Part shown: piece by piece, positions 1 to 5,525 of the stretch
How positions within the stretch are numbered: position 1 is the stretch's first letter
How the letters are laid out: each line of letters begins with the position of its first letter
NCBI GenBank assembly: GCA_030150265.1
Contig: JASLGG010000042.1
Coordinates: 1 to 11,221 of the forward strand
Length of the DNA stretch: 11,221 nt
Direction: 5' to 3'
Source: Protaetiibacter sp.
GTDB lineage: Bacteria; Actinomycetota; Actinomycetes; Actinomycetales; Microbacteriaceae
Notes under the pieces: generated by a model
The model's database searches: none
Told to the model about the DNA's origin: nothing
What the model saw: only the letters and a program-made list of their open reading frames with translations
Program-made: the position numbers and the translations under genes

Positions 1-13
1 ACCCTGGTATCAG

Positions 14-30
14 GATAATCGCCTCAGGAG
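14..30 (+). promoter_or_regulatory. Possible -10 box and ribosome binding site for the DUF4307-type gene
   Basis: GATAAT at 14-19 resembles a -10 hexamer and AGGAG at 26-30 is a good Shine-Dalgarno sequence 6 nt before the CTG at 37. The Shine-Dalgarno is what decides the CTG start. The -10 is tentative, because its -35 would lie outside the window and a start near 26 would leave an unusually short leader. Confidence 0.4.
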
Positions 31-36
31 TTCCCG

Positions 37-486
37 CTGTCCGCATCGCATCCCGCCCCCGCCGGCCCGACGGCCGCCGACTCCGCGTCCTCGCGGGCCG
101 CGCTCGACGACCGGTACGGCCGCACCCCCGAGCGCCGCAAGCGCTCGATCGTGCTCGCCGTGATCGTCGCCGTGGTGATCGCGGTCACGTTCACCGTCTG
201 GGTGATCTGGGCGGGCCCCGGACAGGACGACCACGGCCTCGACTCCGAGGACGTCGGGTACCGGGTGGAGTCGGACCAGGCGACGCTCGTGCACTCGCAG
301 GTGTCGGTGGATCCGGGCACGAGGGTGGACTGCGCCGTGCAGGTGCTCGACAAGGGCTTCTCGATCGTCGGCTGGAAGCAGATCCGGGTGCCGGCCTCCG
401 ACCAGCGCACCCGGAGCATCACGACCTCCGTGAACACCGTGTCCCGTGGCGTCACCGGCTTGATCCACGACTGCTGGGTTCCCTAG
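37..486 (+). CDS. DUF4307-type single-pass membrane protein (probable CTG start)
   Basis: Small membrane protein of unknown function, 149 aa if translation starts at the CTG at 37. A hydrophilic, Ala/Ser/Pro-rich N-terminus holds an RYGRTPERRKRS stretch (about 26-37). One transmembrane helix follows (about 38-60), then an extracytoplasmic domain of about 85 aa with two cysteines (C99, C146) that could pair. Conserved-looking pieces are VGWK and the end GLIHDCWVP. This layout matches my memory of actinobacterial DUF4307 proteins, which sit between mca and greA (Rv1081c in M. tuberculosis), and greA does follow here. The start is inferred: the frame is closed by TAA at 16-18, AGGAG at 26-30 lies 6 nt before CTG 37, and there is no ATG or GTG before GTG 151. 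Starting at GTG 151 would cut into the transmembrane helix and lose the RYGRTPERR segment. Family call fairly sure; start moderately sure. Confidence 0.8.
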   Translation: MSASHPAPAGPTAADSASSRAALDDRYGRTPERRKRSIVLAVIVAVVIAVTFTVWVIWAGPGQDDHGLDSEDVGYRVESDQATLVHSQVSVDPGTRVDCAVQVLDKGFSIVGWKQIRVPASDQRTRSITTSVNTVSRGVTGLIHDCWVP

Positions 487-489
487 ACT
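460..489 (+). promoter_or_regulatory. Putative greA promoter inside the end of the upstream gene
   Basis: TTGATC at 460-465 and TAGACT at 484-489 are separated by 18 bp and each matches 4 of 6 bases of the vegetative consensus. The -10 overlaps the TAG stop of the upstream gene. Transcription would begin near 496, just before the hairpin at 504-532. Only 16 nt separate the hairpin tract from the greA start, so no promoter fits downstream of it. Any dedicated greA promoter must lie here or further upstream. Confidence 0.5.
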
Positions 490-503
490 GCTGTGATTCG
501 CGG

Positions 504-537
504 ACAAGACCGGCCACTCCGGCCGGTCTTGTTCTTT
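504..537 (+). terminator. Intrinsic terminator in the DUF4307-greA gap, possibly a greA leader attenuator
   Basis: A perfect 12-bp stem (ACAAGACCGGCC at 504-515 paired with 521-532) closes a 5-nt loop and is followed by TCTTT at 533-537, the form of a Rho-independent terminator. It can end the upstream transcript. Because greA starts at 554 and the only promoter-like sequence lies upstream of the hairpin, greA transcripts would also have to cross it, so it may attenuate greA. Confidence 0.8.
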
Positions 538-553
538 GCTGAAGGGAATCACC

Positions 554-1045
554 ATGAGCAACGACACCCAGGTCACGTGGCTGACCCAGGAGGCCCACGA
601 CCGCCTCAAGGCCGAGCTCGAGACGCTGTCCGGTGAAGGTCGCCAGGAGATCGCGAACCGCATCGAGGCCGCTCGTGAAGAGGGCGACCTCAAGGAGAAC
701 GGCGGCTACCACGCCGCCAAGGACGAGCAGGGCAAGATCGAGGCGCGCATCCGCCAGCTCGCCGAGCTGCTGCGCACCGCGACCGTCGGCGAGGCCCCCG
801 AGGCGGATGGCACGGTCGCCCCCGGCACCCTGGTGACCGCGGTCATCGCGGGCGACAAGAGCGTGTTCCTGCTCGGCAACCGCGAGATCGCCGCCGACGC
901 CGACGACCTCGACGTGTACCCGGAGTCGAGCCCGATCGGGCAGGCCATCCTCGGCCGCGCGGTCGGCGAGAAGCTCAGCTACACGGCCCCCAACGGTCGC
1001 GAGATCCCCGTCGAGATCGTGGCGGTCGAGAGCTACCGCGGCTGA
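554..1045 (+). CDS. greA: Transcription elongation factor GreA
   Basis: GreA enters the secondary channel of RNA polymerase and stimulates cleavage of backtracked RNA, rescuing arrested complexes in the cytoplasm. The 163-aa product has the usual family length. An N-terminal antiparallel coiled coil (about 1-77) carries the tip motif GDLKENGGYHAAK, with the two acidic tip residues D45 and E48. A C-terminal FKBP-like domain (about 84-163) ends in the recognisable SPIGQAILGRAVGEKLSY segment. ATG 554 is chosen because GAAGGGA at 541-547 lies 6 nt upstream and the protein then begins as GreA should; a TTG 18 nt earlier lies within the terminator's T-rich tail. The gene follows the DUF4307-type gene, as in other actinobacteria. 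Its expression may be attenuated by the hairpin at 504-537. Confidence 0.97.
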   Translation: MSNDTQVTWLTQEAHDRLKAELETLSGEGRQEIANRIEAAREEGDLKENGGYHAAKDEQGKIEARIRQLAELLRTATVGEAPEADGTVAPGTLVTAVIAGDKSVFLLGNREIAADADDLDVYPESSPIGQAILGRAVGEKLSYTAPNGREIPVEIVAVESYRG

Positions 1046-1062
1046 CCCGCCACGTCGGTGGC

Positions 1063-1117
1063 GAGGGGTCGGAAAGTGCGCCCAACACGCCGTGGTGACG
1101 ACACTTTGCGACCCCTC
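1063..1117. repeat. Long imperfect inverted repeat between convergent greA and ilvA
   Basis: The arm GAGGGGTCGGAAAGTG (1063-1078) pairs with CACTTTGCGACCCCTC (1102-1117), 15 of 16 positions matching, around a 23-nt loop. It fills most of the 93-nt gap between the two convergent stops. It lacks a T-run, so it is not a classical terminator, but it could block converging transcription from both sides. Its length and clean arms also suit a dispersed intergenic repeat element. Arms seen directly; role inferred. Confidence 0.75.
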
Positions 1118-1138
1118 ACGAGCTGAGCGGAGGCTGAG

Positions 1139-2371
1139 TCAGTCGTCCACGCGCGGGCGGTAGCCCGCCTCGCGGAGGCGGCGGAGCACGAGCTCGGCGT
1201 GCTCCGCGCCGCGCGTCTCCATGTGGATCTCGATCTCGACCTCGCTGATCTGCAGGCCGTAGCCGTGCCGGGTGTGCAGCACCTCGACGACGTTGGCGTT
1301 GGCATCCGCGATGAGCTCGGCGATGCGCGCGAGCTGACCGGGCCGGTCGGGCAGCGGGATGTTGACCTTGAGGTAGCGATGCGAGGCGGCGAGGCCGCGG
1401 CTGATGACGCGCTCCATGACCATGGGGTCGATGTTGCCGCCCGACAGCAGCACCACGGTCGGCCCCTCGACCTGGACCTTCTCGGCGAGCACCGCGGCGA
1501 CGCCGACCGCGCCGGCCGGCTCGACCACGAGCTTGGCCCGCTCGAGCAGCACGACGAGCGCGCGGGCGGTGTCGCCCTCTGCAACGGTCACCACGTCGTC
1601 GACGGCCTCCCGCACGATGGCGAAGTTGAGCGTCCCGGGCCGCCCGACGGCGATGCCGTCGGCGATCGTGGGCGAGGTCTGGATGGAGACCGGCTCCCCG
1701 GCCTCGAGCGAGGGCGGGTAGGCGGCGGCGTGCTCGGCCTGCACGCCGATGACCCGCACCCGGCGCCCGAGCTCCGGCGCGAGCTGCGCGAACGCGGAGG
1801 CGACGCCGGCGATGAGCCCGCCCCCGCCGATCGGCACGATGACGTTCGCCACATCCGGGACCTGCTCGAGGATCTCGAGCGCGAGACCGCCCTGGCCGGC
1901 CACGACATCCGGATGGTCGAACGGCGGGATCACGACCGCGCCGGTGCGCTCGGCGAACTCGGCAGCCGCCTGCAGGGTCTCGTCGACGACGTGCCCGTGG
2001 AGCACCACCTCGGCGCCGTAGTCGCGGGTGGCCTGCAGCTTCGGCAGCGCGACGCCGATCGGCATGAAGATCGTGGCCCGGATGCCGAGCTCGCGCGCCG
2101 CGAGCGCCACCCCCTGCGCGTGGTTGCCGGCCGAGGCCGCCACGACGCCGCGCGCCCGCTCCTCTTCGGTGAGCTGGGAGAGCCGGTTGTAGGCGCCGCG
2201 GATCTTGTAGGAGCCGGTGCGCTGCAGGCTCTCGGCCTTCAGGTGCACGGGCGCGCCGAGCACCTCGGAGAGGAAGCGCGACTCCTCCATGGGGGTCACG
2301 ACGGCGACCGCCGACGCGCGCTCGCGCGCGGCGCGGATCTCGGCGAGCGAGGGCCCGGGCAGCTCGGTCAC
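1139..2371 (-). CDS. ilvA: Threonine ammonia-lyase (threonine deaminase), single-ACT form
   Basis: PLP enzyme converting L-threonine to 2-oxobutanoate and ammonia, the first committed step of isoleucine synthesis. The product is 410 aa. The catalytic fold-type II domain (about 1-325) shows SYKIRGAYN with the Schiff-base lysine K56, the SAGNHAQG loop (80-87), the phosphate-binding GGGG (182-185) and SGGN (310-313). A single C-terminal ACT domain follows (about 333-405, beginning LKVNIPLPDRPGQLARIAEL). It is shorter than E. coli IlvA, which has about 514 aa and two ACT-like units, and matches the medium form common in actinobacteria. One ACT unit suggests allosteric control, but the effector (isoleucine or valine) cannot be read from sequence. 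The GTG start at 2371 overlaps the stop of the AI-2E-family gene (GTGA), implying translational coupling. The same frame runs open far upstream, but only this start gives the family's N-terminus. Confidence 0.93.
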   Translation of the reverse strand: MTELPGPSLAEIRAARERASAVAVVTPMEESRFLSEVLGAPVHLKAESLQRTGSYKIRGAYNRLSQLTEEERARGVVAASAGNHAQGVALAARELGIRATIFMPIGVALPKLQATRDYGAEVVLHGHVVDETLQAAAEFAERTGAVVIPPFDHPDVVAGQGGLALEILEQVPDVANVIVPIGGGGLIAGVASAFAQLAPELGRRVRVIGVQAEHAAAYPPSLEAGEPVSIQTSPTIADGIAVGRPGTLNFAIVREAVDDVVTVAEGDTARALVVLLERAKLVVEPAGAVGVAAVLAEKVQVEGPTVVLLSGGNIDPMVMERVISRGLAASHRYLKVNIPLPDRPGQLARIAELIADANANVVEVLHTRHGYGLQISEVEIEIHMETRGAEHAELVLRRLREAGYRPRVDD

Positions 2372-3555
2372 GGGATGCGATGGCCTCTCGTCGGCGGGAC
2401 GACATCCGCGACGGACGGATGCGGCTTGGTGCGCCACTCGCCGCGCGCGATGTAGACGATCATGGCGTTCGCGGTGGCCACGAGGGGGACGGCGAAGAGC
2501 GCGCCCGGGATGCCGGCGAGGAACCCGCCGGCCGCGACCGCGATGACGACCGCCAGCGGGTGCACCTTGACGGCGTTCCCCACCAGGAAGGGCTGCAGCA
2601 CGTGGCCCTCGAGCTGCTGCACGCCGATCACGATGAGCAGCATCACGAGCGCCTGCCACGGGCCCATGAACACGAGGGCGATGAACACGGCGAGGGCCCC
2701 CGAGACGACCGCGCCGACGACCGGGATGAAGGAGCCGAGGAAGACCAGGATGGCGATCGGCACCACGAGCGGGAAGCCGTCGTAGAAGAGCCCCAGGATG
2801 AAGGCGCCGAGCCCGATGCCGACGGCGTCGATGAACGCCACGAGCACCTGCACGCGCACGAAGGTGGAGAGCGTGATCCAGCCGGCCTCGCCGCCGCCGA
2901 TGAGCCCGGCGCGCGCCTTGCGCGGGAAGATCCTCACGATCCAGTGCCAGATGCCGCGCCCGTCGATGAGGATGAACAGCGTCGCGAAGAGCACGAGCAG
3001 GAACCCGGCGAGGAAGTGCCCCACGCCCGAGCCGACCGAGAGGGCGCCCGACCACAGCGAGCTGGTGTCCTGGCGGAGGGACTCGAGCAGGCGGTCCATC
3101 CAGCCCTGGATGTCGGCCTCCGAGAGGTGCAGCGGCGAGGCGAGCAGCCAGTCCTTGAGCTCGCCCCAGCGCACGAGCGTCTGCTCGGCGAGCGCCGGGT
3201 ACCCGGAGATGACGGTGCGGATGCTGAGCCAGATGAGCCCGCCGATGATGGCGAGCACGCCGAGCTCGCTGAGCGCGACCGCCGCCCACTTGGGCCAGCG
3301 ATGCCGCTGGAGCCAGGCCGAGAACGGCACGAGCAGCGCCGACAGCAGCATCGCCACCATGAGCGGCACCACGATGGAGCGCAGCTGCACGACGAGGAAC
3401 AGCACGAGCGCCACGACCCCCGCGACGACGAGCACGCGCCACGACCAGGCCGCGGCGATGCGCATCCCGGGCGGCACGGCGTCGGCGACGCGTGCGTCGA
3501 CCGCTCGGCGCGCCTCCTCGTCACGAGCACGTTCGCTGCGGAATCCGAAGGCCAC
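2368..3555 (-). CDS. AI-2E/PerM-family membrane transporter
   Basis: Polytopic inner-membrane protein of 395 aa, of the family that includes E. coli TqsA (AI-2 export) and PerM; members also act as Na+/H+ antiporters and the substrate here is unknown. After a charged N-terminus (1-35) come hydrophobic helices at about 38-58, 60-80 and 93-112. A hydrophilic extracytoplasmic segment (about 115-175) is followed by helices near 178-197, 232-255, 262-295, 300-313 and 333-368. Typical family signatures are GSFIPVVGA (274-282) and QQLEGHVLQPFLVGNAVKVHP (313-333). The GTG at 3555 is taken as start. There is no convincing Shine-Dalgarno, but TACAAT lies 6 nt upstream, which would give a leaderless mRNA. 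It overlaps ilvA by GTGA, so the two form an operon; I see no direct biochemical link between them. Confidence 0.88.
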   Translation of the reverse strand: MAFGFRSERARDEEARRAVDARVADAVPPGMRIAAAWSWRVLVVAGVVALVLFLVVQLRSIVVPLMVAMLLSALLVPFSAWLQRHRWPKWAAVALSELGVLAIIGGLIWLSIRTVISGYPALAEQTLVRWGELKDWLLASPLHLSEADIQGWMDRLLESLRQDTSSLWSGALSVGSGVGHFLAGFLLVLFATLFILIDGRGIWHWIVRIFPRKARAGLIGGGEAGWITLSTFVRVQVLVAFIDAVGIGLGAFILGLFYDGFPLVVPIAILVFLGSFIPVVGAVVSGALAVFIALVFMGPWQALVMLLIVIGVQQLEGHVLQPFLVGNAVKVHPLAVVIAVAAGGFLAGIPGALFAVPLVATANAMIVYIARGEWRTKPHPSVADVVPPTRGHRIP

Positions 3556-3561
3556 GGATCG

Positions 3562-3567
3562 ATTGTA
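3562..3567 (-). promoter_or_regulatory. -10 box of the AI-2E-family/ilvA unit, probably leaderless
   Basis: On the minus strand TACAAT (5 of 6 bases of the consensus) ends 6 nt before the GTG start at 3555. The transcript would therefore begin at or within a base or two of the start codon. No convincing -35 is visible about 17 bp upstream, and no Shine-Dalgarno precedes the GTG. Leaderless mRNAs are common in actinobacteria. Confidence 0.55.
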
Positions 3568-3622
3568 GGTGCCGCCCCATGCCGCATCCGTTCCCTCGTT
3601 CTCCGGTCAAGAACATGAGCGG

Positions 3623-3649
3623 TTGACAGTGAGAGCGCTCCCATGCAAT
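3623..3649 (+). promoter_or_regulatory. Promoter of the secreted-protein / MacAB-like unit
   Basis: TTGACA at 3623-3628 is a perfect -35 consensus. The best -10 candidates are TGCAAT at 3644-3649 (4 of 6, short 15-bp spacer) or AATCGT at 3647-3652 (18-bp spacer, weaker match). A start near 3656-3660 leaves a leader of about 45 nt. The LacI-type operator fills the spacer between the two boxes. Confidence 0.6.
3630..3643 (+). promoter_or_regulatory. LacI-family operator resembling the CebR/CelR box
   Basis: TGAGAGCGCTCCCA is a near-palindrome centred on GCGC. It matches 13 of 14 bases of TGGGAGCGCTCCCA, the box known for the cellobiose-responsive LacI-family repressors CebR (Streptomyces) and CelR (Thermobifida). 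It starts two bases after the TTGACA -35 and runs up to the proposed -10, so a bound repressor would exclude RNA polymerase. Sequence match is direct; identity of the regulator is inferred, and no lacI-type gene is in the window. Confidence 0.7.
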
Positions 3650-3665
3650 CGTGTCCCCCACCACC

Positions 3666-3681
3666 CAGCTTGTGAAAGCTG
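3666..3681 (+). other. Small leader hairpin with a GUGA tetraloop
   Basis: CAGCTT (3666-3671) pairs with AAGCTG (3676-3681) around GTGA, which fits the stable GNRA tetraloop class. It lies between the proposed transcription start and the strong ribosome binding site (AAGGAG at 3691-3696) of the secreted-protein gene. It could stabilise the 5' end of the message; the role is a guess and a 6-bp stem may be chance. Confidence 0.4.
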
Positions 3682-3703
3682 CGAGATGCAAAGGAGAACC
3701 ACC

Positions 3704-4108
3704 ATGACGAAAGGTCCCCTTGCCGCAACGTTCGCGTTCGCAGCGGCCGCCATCCTCGCCATCGTTCCGGCGGTTTCAGCCTCCGCGGCGACCGCGAGCT
3801 ACAACTACACCGCGACCGCCACCGGCTGGCAATCGTATGGCCCCGTCCGGATTTCGACCCTGACCGATATCAAGATGCAGCCGAACAACCTGTTCAACCA
3901 GGACCCCGCGGGCAGCGTCACCTTCCTGCAGATCAGGCTCGCCAGTGATGTCGGCGGGTCGGCTATCTCAGCGGCTCAGTCGTGGACGAACAGCACGGTC
4001 CAGAAGAACGTCATGACAGGGCTTGCGATCGGCACCAGCTTCCGGGTCCAGGCGTCGGGGTATGTCAGCGGCGGCGACAGCAGCTGGGGCGGAACCCTCA
4101 CCTTCTGA
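3704..4108 (+). CDS. Small Sec-secreted, beta-rich protein of unknown family
   Basis: Unrecognised 134-aa precursor. A Sec signal peptide (MTKG, hydrophobic core about 6-23, then VSASA with cleavage likely near residue 28) leaves a mature protein of about 106 aa. The mature part has no cysteine, is rich in Ser, Thr, Ala, Asn and Gly, and alternates hydrophobic and polar residues, as in SYNYTATATGW, SVTFLQIRL and SFRVQASGYV. It ends SSWGGTLTF, suggesting a small beta-sandwich or barrel. The strong AAGGAG (3691-3696), 7 nt before ATG 3704, and its place directly behind a regulated promoter suggest it is the most highly made product of the unit. Its stop overlaps the next start (TGATG). It may be the substrate or an extracellular partner of the MacAB-like machine downstream. 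It does not look like lactococcin 972, and no enzyme motif is visible. Confidence 0.85.
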   Translation: MTKGPLAATFAFAAAAILAIVPAVSASAATASYNYTATATGWQSYGPVRISTLTDIKMQPNNLFNQDPAGSVTFLQIRLASDVGGSAISAAQSWTNSTVQKNVMTGLAIGTSFRVQASGYVSGGDSSWGGTLTF

Positions 4109-4671
4109 TGGGGCCCCGAATCGGCAGGATCGCCCTCTGGGGGTCGGCGCTGTCCGTCGTCGCTTTGCTCGCGGCGTGCAGCACCGGCCCGCAGTCGGAC
4201 CCCACGCAGTTCCCGCTTCCCCCGGAGGGGTTTCCCGACTACAACCAGCACTCGACATACGCCGAAGCGGCACGCCAATTCGACATCGCCGCGGAGAGCA
4301 TCGCGGTGCCGCCTGGAACGCATCTGGTCATGTTCGAGCATGTGGTCGAGACGGGAGACGACGGCAAGCCCTACGAACCCGGACTCACCCCTTACGAAGG
4401 ATGGTCAGCGGCCGAGATGGGCGGACTCTGCCTGTGGGTCGGCGAGTGGCTTGCAACCCGCGAGACCGACGCGACCCGGGCCGCCACCGCGGTGGAACAG
4501 ATCGCGGCGTTCCAGAAGACCTGGTCCTTCCTCTACGACTCGGATACGGAATCCGCGCAGCCGTTCTACAAGAAGCTCGCCGACACGACCGCCCTCGGCG
4601 ACCCGAGCGCGGCCATGTCCCATTTCACCAACAACTGCGCTCCGGCCTACCACGATCAGTTCCCCGGATGA
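4108..4671 (+). CDS. Putative lipoprotein of unknown function
   Basis: Unrecognised 187-aa lipoprotein. The signal peptide is MGPRIGRIALWGSALSVVALLAAC, with lipobox LAAC and the lipidated cysteine at C24. The mature part begins with a Ser/Thr/Pro/Gln-rich linker, then a probably helical domain (about 50-187) with many aromatic residues, such as GLCLWVGEWLATRE and QKTWSFLYDSD. Two further cysteines, C108 and C177, could form a disulfide outside the cell. ATG 4108 shares its A with the TGA of the preceding gene (TGATG) and gives an exact lipoprotein signal; upstream in-frame starts would add a long sequence antagonistic to export. It is surface-anchored next to a secreted protein and a transporter adaptor, so it may be a receptor, chaperone or immunity-type partner. 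All of these roles are guesses. Confidence 0.83.
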   Translation: MGPRIGRIALWGSALSVVALLAACSTGPQSDPTQFPLPPEGFPDYNQHSTYAEAARQFDIAAESIAVPPGTHLVMFEHVVETGDDGKPYEPGLTPYEGWSAAEMGGLCLWVGEWLATRETDATRAATAVEQIAAFQKTWSFLYDSDTESAQPFYKKLADTTALGDPSAAMSHFTNNCAPAYHDQFPG

Positions 4672-5525
4672 GCAGCGCGTCACGGTTCAGGGTGCTCGCC
4701 GCCGCGATCGCGGCGGCGAGCACCCTCCTTCTCTGCGGTTGCGGTGCCTGGGGCCCCTGGAACCCGCCCGCGCCGCAACCGTCGGCCGCACCCGCGACCG
4801 TGACCGTCACCACGGGCGACATCACCTCGGTCGTCACGGCCCCCGTGACGGTCGTCGCCACTCCCGAATATCTGGTTCTCACCCCTTCCCACGGAAAGAT
4901 CGGATACCCGAAGAAGCCCCTCCCCGGCACCATGGTCGCGGCTGGTGAGCTGTTGTTCACCGTGGACGGACAGGAGGTGTACGCCCCCCGGGCAGGCGTG
5001 CTCGCCGATCGTCTGCAACCCCCGGGTCTCGTCGTCGACGTCGGGGTTCCGGTGATCGCCATCCGGGACGGTGGTTTCGGTGTGCGCGGCGATCTGCCGA
5101 TCGAGGCCGGCTACCGCGTGACCGACACGCCGCATTCCGCGCGGGTCCAGCTCGAACCGGGGCTGGGTGTGGCGGAGTGCATGCCCGTGCACCCGAGGGA
5201 TGGGGTCGCCGCCGGGACCGCGCAGAATCCGCGACTGGCCGTGCTCTGCCTGCTCGATCACATCGACGGCCTTGCCGACGGGCTGCCCGGCACCATCGGA
5301 GTCTCGATGGGTGCGGTGCACGACGTGCTGCTTCTCCCCGTGACCGCGGTCTCCGGACGCGGCGGAAGCGGTCAGGTGGTGCTCGTCGATGATTCCGGAG
5401 AGCACGCCGTACCCGTCGAACTGGGCATCTCAGACGGGTTGGTCATCGAGATCCGCGCCGGCCTATCCGAAGGCGACACCGTTGCCGCGTGGGCACCCGG
5501 GCTGCTCCCCGAGATCGCCCCATGA
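4668..5525 (+). CDS. MacA/HlyD-like adaptor lipoprotein
   Basis: Likely adaptor of a MacAB-type ABC system, 285 aa, anchored on the outer face of the membrane. The signal peptide ends STLLLCGCG; C25 (lipobox LCGC, with an unusual Cys at -2) is the probable lipidation site. A Pro/Ala-rich linker (about 31-45) is followed by a beta-rich region. It includes a lipoyl/biotinyl-like module (about 85-132: GTMVAAGELLFTVDGQEVYA ... VDVGVPVIAI). A C-terminal HlyD-type membrane-proximal domain (about 221-272) shows LLLPVTAV, VPVELGISDG and GLSEGDTVAAW. The long coiled-coil hairpin of Gram-negative MacA is missing, consistent with a monoderm that needs no TolC contact. ATG 4668 overlaps the previous stop (ATGA) and the gene overlaps the ATPase by ATGA. 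The signal-peptide codons lie in a perfect 38-bp palindrome. Confidence 0.82.
   Translation: MSSASRFRVLAAAIAAASTLLLCGCGAWGPWNPPAPQPSAAPATVTVTTGDITSVVTAPVTVVATPEYLVLTPSHGKIGYPKKPLPGTMVAAGELLFTVDGQEVYAPRAGVLADRLQPPGLVVDVGVPVIAIRDGGFGVRGDLPIEAGYRVTDTPHSARVQLEPGLGVAECMPVHPRDGVAAGTAQNPRLAVLCLLDHIDGLADGLPGTIGVSMGAVHDVLLLPVTAVSGRGGSGQVVLVDDSGEHAVPVELGISDGLVIEIRAGLSEGDTVAAWAPGLLPEIAP
4689..4726. repeat. Perfect 38-bp palindrome within the adaptor's signal-peptide codons
   Basis: The half AGGGTGCTCGCCGCCGCGA (4689-4707) is followed with no spacer by its exact reverse complement (4708-4726), centred on GATC. It begins 21 nt after the ATG at 4668 and encodes part of RVLAAAIAAASTL; both strands read almost the same peptide. 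In RNA it would form a stem of about 17 bp with a 4-nt loop, just downstream of the ribosome's footprint at the start codon. Confidence 0.9.

Noticed and set aside
1139..3442. A single long minus-strand frame of 767 codons spanning ilvA and most of the AI-2E-family gene
   Set aside because: Only its last 410 codons look like a protein (IlvA). The part upstream of 2371 is an Arg/Ala/Gly-rich out-of-frame reading of the transporter gene, typical of GC-rich DNA.
3704..4108. The small secreted protein as a lactococcin 972-family bacteriocin
   Set aside because: The neighbourhood is partly similar (secreted peptide plus ABC genes), but the mature part lacks the His/Tyr-rich pattern of that family, and the adaptor plus FtsX permease differ from the usual partner genes.
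4023..4668. An upstream extension of the adaptor gene, giving a 500-aa protein
   Set aside because: The added part is an Arg-rich shadow of the lipoprotein gene. ATG 4668 gives a signal peptide and an ATGA junction.
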